Part shown: in pieces, positions 16,590 through 25,220 of the stretch
How the letters are laid out: each line of letters opens with the position of its first letter
Numbering within the stretch: position 1 is the stretch's first letter
NCBI RefSeq assembly: GCF_024703995.1
Contig: NZ_JAMXQV010000037.1
Location: 20,392-84,391 of the forward strand
Source: Amycolatopsis iheyensis
Lineage (GTDB): Bacteria; Actinomycetota; Actinomycetes; Mycobacteriales; Pseudonocardiaceae
Direction of reading: 5' to 3'
DNA length: 64,000 nt
Position numbers and translations under genes: made by a program
The notes under the pieces: generated by a model
What the model saw: the letters and a program-made list of their open reading frames with translations, nothing else
The model's database searches: none
What the model was told of the DNA's origin: nothing

Positions 16590-17987
16590 TCACTTGCCGC
16601 CGCGGGCCATGCGGAGGACGTCGAGCGCCTCGTCGAGCTGCTCTTCGGTGAGCTTGCCGTCCTTCACGTAGCCGCGCTCGATCACGACCTCGCGGATCGT
16701 CTTCAGCTCCTTCAACGCCTGCTTCGCGACCGCGGCGGCCTCTTCGTAGCCGATGTACTTGTTCAGCGGCGTCACGATCGACGGCGAGCCCTCGGCGTAG
16801 GTGCGCGTGCGCTCGGTGTTCGCGGTGACGCCCGCGAAGACCTTGTCCGCCAGCAGCCGCGACACGGCCGCGAGCAGGCGCGCCGACTCGAGGACGTTGC
16901 GGGCGATCACCGGCAGGTTGACGTTCAGCTGGAAGTTGCCCGCGGCGCCGGCGAACGCGACGGCCGCGTCGTTGCCGATCACCTGCGCGACGACCTGCAG
17001 CGTCGCCTCCGGGATCACCGGGTTCACCTTGCCCGGCATGATCGACGAGCCCGGCTGCAGGTCCGGCAGCGCCAGCTCGGCCAGGCCGGTGCGCGGGCCG
17101 GAACCCAGCCAGCGCAGGTCGTTCGCGATCTTGTTGAGCGACACGGCGATCGTGCGCAGGTGCCCGGACGTCTCGACGACGCTGTCCTGCGTCGCCTGCG
17201 CCTCGAAGTGGTCGCGGGCCTCGGTCAGCGGCAGCCCGGTGACGGTGGCGAGCTCGGCGGCCACGCTGGAGCCGAAGCCGTCCGGCGCGTTGAGGCCGGA
17301 GCCGACGGCGGTGCCGCCGATCGGCAGCTCACCGAGGCGCGGCAGGCCGGACTTCAGCCGTTCGACGCCGAACCGGACCTGCGACGCCCACGCGCCGGCC
17401 TCCTGGCCGAGGGTGATCGGGACGGCGTCCATGAGGTGCGTGCGACCGGACTTCACGACGTCGGCCCACTCCGCGGCGCGGACCTCGATCGCGCCGGCGA
17501 GGTACTCGAGCGCCGGGATGACGTCCTTGACGACGGCTTCGGTCGCGGCGACGTGGATGGTCGTCGGGAAGGTGTCGTTCGACGACTGCGACGCGTTGAC
17601 GTGGTCGTTCGGGTGCACGTCCCGGCCCAGGGCCCGGGTGGCGAGCGTCGCGATGACCTCGTTGGCGTTCATGTTCGACGACGTCCCGGAGCCGGTCTGG
17701 AAGACGTCGATCGGGAAGTGCGCGTCGTGGGCGCCCTCGGCGACCTCGTCGGCGGCCTTCGCGATGGCCTCCGCGACGTCGGCGTCGAGCACGCCCAGTT
17801 TCAGGTTGACGCGCGCGGCCGCGGCCTTGAGCAGGCCGAGCGCGCGGATCTGGGCCCGCTCCAGGCCCCGGCCGGAGATGGGGAAGTTCTCGACGGCCCG
17901 CTGCGTCTGCGCGCGGTAGAGCGCGTCGGCCGGCACGCGGACCTCGCCCATGGTGTCGTGTTCGATCCGGAATTCCTGGTCAGCCAT
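16590..17987 (-). CDS. fumC: Class II fumarate hydratase
   Basis: A 465-residue class II fumarase that interconverts fumarate and malate in the TCA cycle. Family hallmarks are TGSGTSSNMNANEVI, SSNDTFPTTIH, SGRTHLMDAVPITLGQE (catalytic His region) and the signature GSSIMPGKVNPVIPE with the catalytic Ser loop. It has the usual class II length and no iron-sulfur site. The ATG at 17987 begins MADQEFRIEHDTMG. The preceding regulator gene ends eight bases inside this start, so the two are translationally coupled. The M. tuberculosis homologue (Rv1098c) also sits close to glpX; here several genes intervene. Confidence 0.95.
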   Translation of the reverse strand: MADQEFRIEHDTMGEVRVPADALYRAQTQRAVENFPISGRGLERAQIRALGLLKAAAARVNLKLGVLDADVAEAIAKAADEVAEGAHDAHFPIDVFQTGSGTSSNMNANEVIATLATRALGRDVHPNDHVNASQSSNDTFPTTIHVAATEAVVKDVIPALEYLAGAIEVRAAEWADVVKSGRTHLMDAVPITLGQEAGAWASQVRFGVERLKSGLPRLGELPIGGTAVGSGLNAPDGFGSSVAAELATVTGLPLTEARDHFEAQATQDSVVETSGHLRTIAVSLNKIANDLRWLGSGPRTGLAELALPDLQPGSSIMPGKVNPVIPEATLQVVAQVIGNDAAVAFAGAAGNFQLNVNLPVIARNVLESARLLAAVSRLLADKVFAGVTANTERTRTYAEGSPSIVTPLNKYIGYEEAAAVAKQALKELKTIREVVIERGYVKDGKLTEEQLDEALDVLRMARGGK

Positions 17988-18327
17988 GCTCTCGATTCTG
18001 GACCTGTTCCGGCTCGGTCGCGTGGTGGCGTTGCGCACCCCGCGCGACGGCCGCGATGCGCTCCAGCGCGGCCGCGTGGCGCCGGAACGCTTCGCGTCCG
18101 CTCGGGGTGAGCGCCACCTGCGTGCGTCGCGCGCCCTGGCCGCGGGACTTCGTCACGTCGACGTGGCCGGCCTCGGCGAGCGCGGAGATCTGCTTGGAGA
18201 GCGCGGAGTCGCTGGTGCCGATCGTGTCCCGCAGGAAGCCGAAGTCCACCCGGTCCGCCGGGGCCAGCAGGGCGAGCACCGCCAGCCGGGCCGGGACGTG
18301 CAGGAACTCGTCGAAGTCGGGGTCCAT
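17980..18327 (-). CDS. Winged-helix transcriptional regulator (HTH_34 / MarR-like)
   Basis: A 115-residue compact winged-helix protein: FDEFLHVPARLAVLALLAPA, then FGFLRDTIGTSDSALSKQIS as the recognition region, and GHVDVTKSRGQGARRTQVAL as the wing. It resembles the HTH_34 group of small repressors that often precede a membrane protein gene. Its ATG overlaps the stop of the upstream membrane gene by one base (TGATG), and its stop overlaps the fumarase start, forming a tight three-gene operon. Two CTTTCC-N5-GGAAAG palindromes just before the operon are good candidates for its own operator. A cytoplasmic homodimer is expected. Confidence 0.8.
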   Translation of the reverse strand: MDPDFDEFLHVPARLAVLALLAPADRVDFGFLRDTIGTSDSALSKQISALAEAGHVDVTKSRGQGARRTQVALTPSGREAFRRHAAALERIAAVARGAQRHHATEPEQVQNREHG

Positions 18328-18773
18328 CAGCGGCGCACGACGGCGCGGAACGTCCGGCGCCCCGGGCCGGCCAGCGCCGCGGTGGCCAGCGCGGTCGCGG
18401 CCGCCGCGATCGTGTGTTGCGCGGGCAGGTCCACGCTCAGCGCGAGCACCGCGGCGGCGATCTGGAAGGCCACGCAGAGCACCAGCAGCACGGCGCCTGC
18501 CGCGAAGTACCACAGCAGCTCGGGGCCGGTGGGCTTCCGGTGCACCCGGGCCTGGCGCTGCCACCGGAGCGCCGACAGCAGGAGGACGCCCAGGCCGAGT
18601 GCCGCGGTGATCCGGTCCCACGGTCCGGGCAGGTCGAACGACGCGAACACGACGAACACGCCCAACGCCGAGACCAGCACGTACGGCCGGGCGAACCCGT
18701 GGTCGACGTACTAGTCGACGGTGCGCTGCTCGAGCCGGCGGATGGTGTCGAGCGAGGTCTGCGCGTCCGGCAT
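18327..18773 (-). pseudogene. Small membrane protein gene interrupted by an in-frame amber codon
   Basis: From an ATG at 18773 with a strong ribosome site (ACAGGAGCACCG), the frame reads MPDAQTSLDTIRRLEQRTVD, then TAG at 18713-18711. It continues in the same frame as YVDHGFARPYVLVSALGVFV and on to a complete four-helix membrane protein ending at 18327. The full product would be 148 residues. Without readthrough, only a reinitiated protein from the GTG at 18680 (117 residues) is possible. The sequence GAC-TAG-TAC suggests a single TAC-to-TAG change. The start, ribosome site and coupling to the downstream regulator are intact, so the lesion looks recent, or it is a sequencing error. Its pairing with an HTH_34 regulator is a common arrangement. 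Confidence 0.7.
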
Positions 18774-18792
18774 CGGTGCTCCTGTCCTCGTA

Positions 18793-18836
18793 CTTTCCTG
18801 ACAGGAAAGTATCGGGGTTCTTTCCTCTGGGGAAAG
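18793..18836. promoter_or_regulatory. Tandem CTTTCC-N5-GGAAAG operators
   Basis: Two copies of the same palindrome, CTTTCC-N5-GGAAAG, lie at 18793-18809 and 18820-18836, with centres 27 bases apart. The first extends to a 10-bp perfect arm (TACTTTCCTG). They sit between the membrane-protein/regulator/fumarase operon (leftward) and the GntR gene (rightward), 20-60 bases from the former's start. This fits autoregulation by the HTH_34 protein. Confidence 0.6.
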
Positions 18837-18883
18837 TGACGCGACTTGGGATACTTTGTATACATTGGATACGGAGGTGCTCG

Positions 18884-19516
18884 GTGAACTCGGTATACGA
18901 AGACGTGCGCGGCCTGATCGTGCACGGGACCTACCCGGCGGGGCAGGCGGTGACGGAGCAGGAGCTGTGCGATCGGCTCGGCGTCAGCCGCACGCCGGTG
19001 CGCGAGGCGCTGCGGCGGCTGGAGGGCGACGGCCTGGTCGAGCCGGCGCGTCGCGGGGTGACGGTCGTCGAGCTGGACTCGAAAGCCCTGCGGGACGACT
19101 ACCTCGTCCGCGCCGCGCTCGAGGGGCTGACCGCCGAGCTGGCGGCGGCCCGGCAACGGTCAGGCGAACTCGCTCCGGCGGAGCTCACGCGGCTCGAGAA
19201 GCTCGCGGCCGAAGCGGACCAGGCTACCCGGAAGGGTGACTTCGCCGCGGGTGTCCGGCACAACCGGGCCTTCCACGGGTACATCGCGGCGCTCGCCGAA
19301 AATCCGCCCGCGGTCGAGGTCCTGGACCGGATCTGGGACCGGATCATCGTCTCCACCCGGGCGTCGCTGACCGCGCCCGTCCGGACCGGCCAGGTCGGCG
19401 AAGAGCACAAGCACCTGGTCGCGGCCATCGCCGGCGGGCGGGCCGAAGACGCCGCTTTCCTCGCCCGCCAGCACGTCTTGTCCACGATGTACGCACTGGA
19501 AGGGGCCGGGAAATGA
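18884..19516 (+). CDS. GntR-family regulator, FCD (FadR) subclass
   Basis: A 210-residue regulator with an N-terminal winged helix (YEDVRGLIVHGTYPAGQAVT, ELCDRLGVSRTPVREALRRL, residues about 3-70) and an all-helical FCD ligand domain (about 80-205) with RHNRAFHGYIAALAENPP and the EEHKHLVAAI metal-site histidine. FCD members bind carboxylic acids, often with a metal. GGAGGT at 18873 is five bases from the GTG at 18884, which fixes the start. TGTATACA at 18857-18864, just upstream, is a palindrome of the kind GntR proteins bind. It is translationally coupled (ATGA) to an OsmC gene, its likely target. Confidence 0.88.
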   Translation: MNSVYEDVRGLIVHGTYPAGQAVTEQELCDRLGVSRTPVREALRRLEGDGLVEPARRGVTVVELDSKALRDDYLVRAALEGLTAELAAARQRSGELAPAELTRLEKLAAEADQATRKGDFAAGVRHNRAFHGYIAALAENPPAVEVLDRIWDRIIVSTRASLTAPVRTGQVGEEHKHLVAAIAGGRAEDAAFLARQHVLSTMYALEGAGK

Positions 19517-19971
19517 GCCGGGAACACCACTACGAGGTCACGGTGCGCTGGACCGGCGACACCGGCACCACGAGCTACCGCGGCTACGCCCGCGACCACG
19601 ACGTCGAGGCGGCGGGCAAGCCGACGCTGGCGGCGACCGCCGACCCCGCGTTCCTCGGCGCCGCCGACCGCTGGAACCCGGAGGACCTGCTGGTCGCGTC
19701 GCTGTCCCAGTGCCACATGCTCACGTACCTGTCGGTGTGCGCCCGCTCCGGCGTCGTGGTGACCGGGTACGTCGACAACGCGAGCGGCGTCATGCAGGAG
19801 GACGGCGGCCACGGCGGCCGCTTCCGCGAAGTGGTCCTGCGTCCCGAGGTGACGGTGGCGGAGGAAGGCATGCGCGAGAAGGCGACCGCGCTGCACCGCG
19901 ACGCCCACGAGCAGTGCTTCATCGCGAACTCGGTGCACTTCCCGGTGCGGCACGTGCCCGTCGTGCGGTAG
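19513..19971 (+). CDS. OsmC/Ohr-family peroxiredoxin-like protein
   Basis: A 152-residue OsmC-fold protein. The two redox cysteines of the family are present: Cys67 in VASLSQCHMLTYL and Cys135 in DAHEQCFIANSV; Arg and Glu partners lie in the N-terminal strands. OsmC/Ohr enzymes reduce organic hydroperoxides using lipoyl or thiol donors in the cytoplasm. Its ATG overlaps the stop of the upstream GntR gene (ATGA), so the pair is one transcription unit, and control by that regulator is the simplest reading. The exact peroxide substrate cannot be told. Confidence 0.88.
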   Translation: MSREHHYEVTVRWTGDTGTTSYRGYARDHDVEAAGKPTLAATADPAFLGAADRWNPEDLLVASLSQCHMLTYLSVCARSGVVVTGYVDNASGVMQEDGGHGGRFREVVLRPEVTVAEEGMREKATALHRDAHEQCFIANSVHFPVRHVPVVR

Positions 19972-20062
19972 CCGCCGATCGTGTACGCGGCTGTACACCA
20001 CACCTACTCGCTGGTAGGTTACGGCGATCCGCGTGATCCACTTCATGATTCAAAGGGGAGTC

Positions 20063-21370
20063 ATGATCCGTAGCCACGTCCGCTCAGCCGCGCTCGCCGC
20101 CGCACTCGCGCTCACCCTCGCCGCCGCGCCGGCGAGCCCCGCGGCCGCGTCAGCCGATTCCTTCTACTCCTACGACGGCAGCGCGCCGCTGTCGTCCTAC
20201 GCGCCCGGGACGGTCCTCAAGACCCGGACGCTGAACTACCACGTCGTCGGTCTCCCGACGCCGGTGAAGGCCGTCCAGCTGCTCTACCGCACCACCGACG
20301 CGCAGGGCCGGCCGACCGCCAACGTCACCTCGGTCGTCCGCAGCATCACCGGCGACCGCGCGAAAGCAGTGTCGTACCAGTCGGCCTACGACTCGCTCGA
20401 CCCCGCCGACGCGCCGTCGCGGGCGATCGCCGGGGACGTCACCCTCGGCGGGCTCCTGCCCAACGGCGAGTCGCTGCTGCTGCTCCCGTCGCTCCTGCTG
20501 GGGTACAACGTCGTCGTCCCGGACACGGAAGGGCAGACCGCGGACTTCGCGGCGGGCCCGGAGTACGGCGCCACGACCCTGGACTCGATCCGCGCGGTGA
20601 CCAGCTCGGCCGCCACGGGCATGACCGGCGACACGAAGTTCGGGCTCCTCGGGTATTCGGGCGGCGCGATCGCGACCGGCTGGGCGGCGGCCCTCGCGCC
20701 GAGCTACGCCCCGGAGGTCAACGCGAACCTCGTCGGCTTCACCGAGGGCGGCGTGCTCGTCGACCCCGCGCACAACCTGAAGTACGTCGACGGCAGCCCG
20801 GTGTGGTCCGGCGTGGTCCCGATGGCGCTGATCGGCGTCTCGCGGGCGTACGGGATCGACCTGAAGCCGTACGCGAGCGAGTACGGGCTGAAGGTCCTCG
20901 ACGAGCTGGACCACGCGTCGATCATCGCGGCGCTGGGCCGGTACCCGGGGCTGACGTGGCAGAAGCTCGTCAAGCCGGAGTACGCGAACCCGAACTCGGT
21001 GCCGCCGTTCGTCGCCGCGGTGAACAAGGTCAACATCGGCTCCGCGCCGACCCCGTCGGTGCCCGGGTTCATCGCCCAGGGCAACGCCGGCTTCCTCGAG
21101 GGGACAACGAGCAACCGCCCCGGAATCGGCACGGGCGACGGCGTGATGGTGGCCGGCGACGTGCGGGCACTGGCCCGCCAGTACTGCGCCACGGGCAACG
21201 GGGCGATCAAGTACACGCAGTACGACGCACTGAGCCACGTGGGCGGCGCGGCGGCCTGGGCCCCGGCGGCGATCGCCTGGCTGGCTGATCGTTTTGCGGG
21301 CAAAGCGGCGCCGTCGAGCTGTGGGCACATCCCGGCGGGGAATTCGCTGGAGCCGGAGCAGCCGGCCTGA
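20063..21370 (+). CDS. Secreted lipase (LIP family)
   Basis: A 435-residue secreted alpha/beta hydrolase. A signal peptide spans about 1-30 (MIRSHVRSAALAAALALTLA, ...AAASA). The mature part matches secretory lipases of the Candida LipA type found widely in actinobacteria: LPSLLLGYNVVVPDTEGQTA, the nucleophile elbow GLLGYSGGAIATGWAA, an acidic residue region around GNAGFLEGTTSN, and the His in YDALSHVGGAAAW. It is probably a triacylglycerol or ester hydrolase acting outside the cell. The ATG at 20063 is chosen because AAGGGGAG lies directly upstream and the signal peptide begins there; two earlier in-frame ATGs would add a non-signal extension. A terminator follows. Confidence 0.88.
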   Translation: MIRSHVRSAALAAALALTLAAAPASPAAASADSFYSYDGSAPLSSYAPGTVLKTRTLNYHVVGLPTPVKAVQLLYRTTDAQGRPTANVTSVVRSITGDRAKAVSYQSAYDSLDPADAPSRAIAGDVTLGGLLPNGESLLLLPSLLLGYNVVVPDTEGQTADFAAGPEYGATTLDSIRAVTSSAATGMTGDTKFGLLGYSGGAIATGWAAALAPSYAPEVNANLVGFTEGGVLVDPAHNLKYVDGSPVWSGVVPMALIGVSRAYGIDLKPYASEYGLKVLDELDHASIIAALGRYPGLTWQKLVKPEYANPNSVPPFVAAVNKVNIGSAPTPSVPGFIAQGNAGFLEGTTSNRPGIGTGDGVMVAGDVRALARQYCATGNGAIKYTQYDALSHVGGAAAWAPAAIAWLADRFAGKAAPSSCGHIPAGNSLEPEQPA

Positions 21371-21378
21371 CAGCGGAC

Positions 21379-21406
21379 GCGCCCGGCGGTTCCAGCCGCC
21401 GGGCGC
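21379..21406 (+). terminator. Terminator after the lipase gene
   Basis: A perfect 11-bp stem (GCGCCCGGCGG and its complement) with loop TTCCAG, nine bases past the lipase stop. No T-run follows, as is common for high-GC terminators. 21407-21631 contains no other recognised feature. Confidence 0.7.
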
Positions 21407-21631
21407 GCTCTCGGGGCTGGAGCGGTGCGGCCAGTTCGGCGTAGCCGACCGGCGGCGTGGCTCGGCCCCCGGCGCGGCCCAGGCCCCGGTGTTGCCGGAC
21501 CAGCGGCATGGCCGGATCGCTGCGGCCGAATTGGCGGGGCCGACCGCCGCCGCCCTGACACCAGCCTGACCAAGGCCACCGCGCCCAGCGGACCGGCCAC
21601 CGGGACCGGTCCGCCGGGTACGGTGCCGCGG

Positions 21632-22285
21632 ATGAAGACCCAGGACCGCCGCCTCCCCAAGGGGCCGCACAGCCTCAGCCGGGAAGAAGTAGCCGGGGCG
21701 CAGCGGGCGCGGCTGGTCGATGCCGTGCTCGCCAACGTCGGTGAGCGCGGCTATGCCGCCACCACCGTCGGCCACATCACGGCGTCCGCCGGGGTCTCCC
21801 GCACCTCCTTCTACGAACAGTTCACCGGCAAGCAGGCCGCCTTCCTGGCCGCCTACCGGGACGTCACCGAGGCGTTCCTCGCCCAAGGCGTCGCGGTCGC
21901 CGCCGAAGCGCCCGGCCCGCTCGCCGCCGTCACTGCTTGCGGCGACTTCGTCGTCGGCTACGTGCGTCGCCGGCCGGTGGTCGCGCGGGCCGTGCTCCTC
22001 GAGATCTACGCCCTCGGCGATCCTGGCCTCGAAGCACGCGAAGAGGTGCTGCGCGCGAGTGAAGCGGTGTTCGACCGAACGGCGGCGTGGTTGCATACAA
22101 CGGATCCAATGGTGCCATTGCCGCCACCGTTCACGGGGCGCACCGTCGTCGCCGCGACGATCGAACTGCTCACCCAAGCCATCTGGCTCGCCACCGACGA
22201 GGGCTACGACCGGGCCCGCGAAGCCATCCGGCACACCTGGCTGCTCGGCCTGTTCGGGCACCGGAACATCCCCGGCTCCGGCTAG
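21632..22285 (+). CDS. TetR-family regulator
   Basis: A 217-residue regulator with an N-terminal TetR helix-turn-helix (residues about 25-70: RARLVDAVLANVGERGYAAT, TVGHITASAGVSRTSFYEQF) and a helical ligand domain. The C-terminal part resembles the group with REEVLRASEAVFDRTAAWLH. The ATG at 21632 gives the normal N-terminus; longer frames to 21425 read through non-coding sequence. A GTACGGT -10-like element ends just before the start, suggesting a leaderless transcript. The downstream ferredoxin reductase gene begins 49 bases after its stop on the same strand and may be co-transcribed. The target and ligand are unknown. Confidence 0.85.
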   Translation: MKTQDRRLPKGPHSLSREEVAGAQRARLVDAVLANVGERGYAATTVGHITASAGVSRTSFYEQFTGKQAAFLAAYRDVTEAFLAQGVAVAAEAPGPLAAVTACGDFVVGYVRRRPVVARAVLLEIYALGDPGLEAREEVLRASEAVFDRTAAWLHTTDPMVPLPPPFTGRTVVAATIELLTQAIWLATDEGYDRAREAIRHTWLLGLFGHRNIPGSG

Positions 22286-22334
22286 GATCGACTGTGTTCT
22301 CGATCACCGCCATCCACCACTGGCTGGAGCGAGC

Positions 22335-23324
22335 ATGACTGAAGTTCCTGGGGACTCCTACGACCTCGTGATCATCGGCGCGGGCCCGACCGGCCTGTTC
22401 GCCGCCTACTACGCCGGGTTCCGCGGCCTCTCGATGGCGGTGGTCGACTCGCTGCCCGAGCCCGGCGGCCAGGTGACGGCCATGTACCCCGAGAAGATGA
22501 TCTACGACGTCGGCGGGTTCGCCGAGGTCCGCGGCCGCGATCTCGTCGAGGGCCTGGTGAAGCAGGCCGCGCCGTGGAACCCGAAGTACCTGCTGGGGCG
22601 CAAGGCCGAGAAGCTCGAGACGGTCGGGGACAAGGTCGAACTCACCCTCGACGGCGGCGAGACGCTCAAAGCCGGCGCCGTCCTCATCACCGCGGGCATC
22701 GGCGAGTTCACCCCGCGCCCGCTACCCGCCGGCGACGGCTGGCTCGGCCGCGGCATGGTCCACTTCGTCCCGGCGCTGGCCGCGCACGCGGGGCAGCACG
22801 TGGTCGTCGTCGGCGGCGGCGACTCGGCGTTCGACTGGATCCTCGCGCTGCACCCGGTCGCGGCGAGCGTCACGCTCGTGCACCGCCGCGCCAAGTTCCG
22901 CGCCGCCGAGTCGATCGTCCGGCAGGCGCGCGAACTCGGCGTCCGGATCATCACCGACGCCGAGGTCACGCAATTCATCGAAGCCGAAGACGGCGCGCTC
23001 GAAGCCGTCACCGTCGCGATGAAGGGCGCCGAAGACGAGCGACTGCCGGCCAACGCGGTCGTCGCGGCACTCGGGTTCACCGCCGACCTCGGGCCGATCG
23101 AGAGCTGGGGGCTGGAGATCGACCACCGCGCCATCGCGGTCGACTCGACGATGGCGACCGCGCGCGAACGCGTCTACGCCGCGGGCGACGTCGCCGCATA
23201 CCCGGGGAAGGTCAAGCTGATCGCGACGGGCTTCGGCGAGGCCGCGACGGCCGTCAACAACATCGCCGTCGCGCTCGACCCGGACGCCCACCTGTTCCCG
23301 GGCCACTCCAGCAACGCCGAGTAG
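22335..23324 (+). CDS. Ferredoxin-NADP reductase, thioredoxin-reductase type
   Basis: A 329-residue two-dinucleotide-binding flavoprotein. The FAD motif YDLVIIGAGPTGLFAAYYAG lies at about 9-28, the NADPH motif VVVVGGGDSAFDW at about 155-167, and the second FAD motif RVYAAGDVAAYPGKVKLIAT near the C-terminus. It lacks the CxxC of thioredoxin reductases, which marks it as a TrxR-like ferredoxin/flavodoxin-NADP oxidoreductase (YumC type). It passes electrons between NADPH and ferredoxin for cytochromes P450, desaturases or reductive pathways. The ATG at 22335 follows GGAGCGAGC. Its stop is one base from the convergent protease stop. Confidence 0.9.
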   Translation: MTEVPGDSYDLVIIGAGPTGLFAAYYAGFRGLSMAVVDSLPEPGGQVTAMYPEKMIYDVGGFAEVRGRDLVEGLVKQAAPWNPKYLLGRKAEKLETVGDKVELTLDGGETLKAGAVLITAGIGEFTPRPLPAGDGWLGRGMVHFVPALAAHAGQHVVVVGGGDSAFDWILALHPVAASVTLVHRRAKFRAAESIVRQARELGVRIITDAEVTQFIEAEDGALEAVTVAMKGAEDERLPANAVVAALGFTADLGPIESWGLEIDHRAIAVDSTMATARERVYAAGDVAAYPGKVKLIATGFGEAATAVNNIAVALDPDAHLFPGHSSNAE

Positions 23325-23325
23325 C

Positions 23326-24078
23326 TCAGGCTTTCGTCTTCTCCGCGATCCACGGCGCGTACGCGACCACGGACGTGTAGATCGACGGCGCCGACGCACA
23401 CACCGGGTCGTTGTTGCCCGGCCGGCTGGTCACGCCGACGAGCAGCCAGTGGTCGCCGTCGCGGACGATCTCGGGCCCGCCCGAGTCGCCGAAGCACGCA
23501 CCGGCTGTGCCGCCCGGGTTGTCCGTGCACAGCTCGGCCGTGCCGTCGAACACGGAAGTGCACTTCGCGCCTTCGACGATGTGCGTGTCGAGCTGCTGCA
23601 ACGTCGTGGGGATCTGTCCGCAGTTGACCTTCGGGCAGGTCTGGCCCCAGCCGAGGATCCGGGTCGCGGTGCCGGGCGCCGCGGCCGTCGACAAGGCGAT
23701 CGGCGCCGCCTTGGCCGGCGTCGCCAGCTTCAGCAGCGCGATGTCGCCCGCCGGGCTCTGCGTGTTGAACGCCGGGTTCACGATGACGCCGGCGACCTGG
23801 AGAACCTCGCCGCCCTGGCCGACGTCGGCCGTGCCCGCCCGCACCGAGATCCCGGCCGGGGTCTTGTCGAACGCGCAGTGCGCGGCCGTGACCACCCAGC
23901 CCGGGGCGATCAGCGCGCCGGCGCAGAACAGCTTGCCCGTCGAGGAGTGCAGCGACACCGCGAAGGGGTACGGCTGATCCGCGTCACCGCCCCCGACGAT
24001 GCCGGGTTCGGCCGACGCGGTGGCGGCGGGGACCGAGGCGAACAGCAGGACCAGCAGGGCGAGCGTTCGCCTGAGCAC
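23326..24078 (-). CDS. Secreted trypsin-like serine protease (S1 family)
   Basis: A 250-residue secreted protease. The signal peptide spans about 1-23 and is followed almost directly by the mature N-terminus IVGGGDADQPYPFAVSLHSS (Ile27). The catalytic triad is His in VVTAAHC, Asp in AGDIALLKLATP and Ser in GACFGDSGGPEIV. Six cysteines can form three disulfides. The very short propeptide (about 3 residues) implies activation soon after export. The GTG at 24078 follows AAGGAG. Only eight bases separate it from the glpX stop on the same strand, so it may be transcribed with glpX, an unusual pairing that need not mean shared function. Confidence 0.9.
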   Translation of the reverse strand: MLRRTLALLVLLFASVPAATASAEPGIVGGGDADQPYPFAVSLHSSTGKLFCAGALIAPGWVVTAAHCAFDKTPAGISVRAGTADVGQGGEVLQVAGVIVNPAFNTQSPAGDIALLKLATPAKAAPIALSTAAAPGTATRILGWGQTCPKVNCGQIPTTLQQLDTHIVEGAKCTSVFDGTAELCTDNPGGTAGACFGDSGGPEIVRDGDHWLLVGVTSRPGNNDPVCASAPSIYTSVVAYAPWIAEKTKA

Positions 24079-24086
24079 GGAACTCC

Positions 24087-25136
24087 TTACGGCAGCGGGG
24101 GCACGACGTCGTCGTCGGGCGCGTCCAGGTGGCCGTCGAAGTTGACCGAGGAGTACGCCCGCAGCTTGGTGAGCCGGTGGTAGCCGTCGATCATTCTGAC
24201 GGTCCCGGACTTGGACCGCATCACGATGGACTGCGTCGTCGCCCCGCCCTCGCGGTAGTGAACGCCGCGCAGCAGGTCGCCGTCGGTGACGCCGGTGGCG
24301 CAGAAGAAGACGTTGTCGCCGCGCACGAGGTCGTCGTTGAGCAGGACGCGGTCGAGGTCGTGGCCGGCGGCGAGGGCCTTCTCGCGCTCGGCGTCGTCCT
24401 TCGGCCACAGGCGGCCCTGCAGCTCGCCGCCCAGGCACTTCATCGCGCAGGCCGCGATGATGCCCTCGGGCGTGCCGCCGATGCCGATCAGCATGTCGAC
24501 GCCGGTGGTCGGGCGGGCCGCGGCGATCGCGCCCGCGACGTCGCCGTCGGAGATGAACCGGATCCGCGCGCCGGCGTCGCGGACCTCCTTGATGATCTGC
24601 TCGTGGCGCGGGCGGTCCAGAATGCACACGGTGACGTCGCCGACGCTGCTGTTCTTCGCCTTGGCGACCCGGCGGATGTTCTCCGCGATCGGCGCGCCGA
24701 GCTCCACCTTGCCCGCCGCCTCGGGCCCGACGGCCAGCTTCTCCATGTAGAACACCGCGGACGGGTCGAACATCGCGCCGCGCTCGGCGACCGCGAGCAC
24801 CGCCAGGGCGTTGGGCATGCCCTTGGCCATCAGCGTCGTGCCGTCGACCGGGTCGACCGCGACGTCGCAGTCCGGGCCGTCGCCGTTGCCGACCTCTTCG
24901 CCGTTGAACAGCATGGGCGCTTCGTCCTTCTCGCCCTCGCCGATCACCACGACCCCGCGCATCGACACCGTCGAGACGAGCTGGCGCATCGCGTCGACGG
25001 CCGCGCCGTCGCCGCCGATCTTGTCGCCGCGGCCGACCCAGCGGCCGGCCGCCATCGCGGCGGCTTCGGTCACCCGGACGAGTTCCATCGCGAGGTTGCG
25101 GTCGGGCGCTTCACGACGACTCTCTGCGGCGGACAT
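24087..25136 (-). CDS. glpX: Class II fructose-1,6-bisphosphatase
   Basis: A 349-residue GlpX-type phosphatase that removes the C1 phosphate of fructose-1,6-bisphosphate in gluconeogenesis. Recognisable are the metal-binding EGEKDEAPMLFNGEEVG, the core signature VDPVDGTTLMAKGMPNALAV, TGVDMLIGIGGTPEGIIAA and the substrate segment. The length is typical. The ATG at 25136 follows GGGAGGCCTG. It corresponds to M. tuberculosis Rv1099c, which also lies close to the exonuclease VII genes. Upstream on the same strand, xseB ends 85 bases away. Confidence 0.95.
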   Translation of the reverse strand: MSAAESRREAPDRNLAMELVRVTEAAAMAAGRWVGRGDKIGGDGAAVDAMRQLVSTVSMRGVVVIGEGEKDEAPMLFNGEEVGNGDGPDCDVAVDPVDGTTLMAKGMPNALAVLAVAERGAMFDPSAVFYMEKLAVGPEAAGKVELGAPIAENIRRVAKAKNSSVGDVTVCILDRPRHEQIIKEVRDAGARIRFISDGDVAGAIAAARPTTGVDMLIGIGGTPEGIIAACAMKCLGGELQGRLWPKDDAEREKALAAGHDLDRVLLNDDLVRGDNVFFCATGVTDGDLLRGVHYREGGATTQSIVMRSKSGTVRMIDGYHRLTKLRAYSSVNFDGHLDAPDDDVVPPLP

Positions 25137-25220
25137 CAGGCCTCCCGGATCGTGGAACTGGCGGGTGAACAGTCTGTCAGATACCCGCGGACTTTCCCGA
25201 TGCCGAAGGCATGGCGAAGG

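Noticed and set aside
13087..16671. A plus-strand open frame of nearly 1,200 codons across three genes
   Set aside because: It is antisense to the PstS-like and XRE genes and out of frame with the aldo/keto reductase, all of which have clear motifs; the frame is open only because GC bias removes stops.
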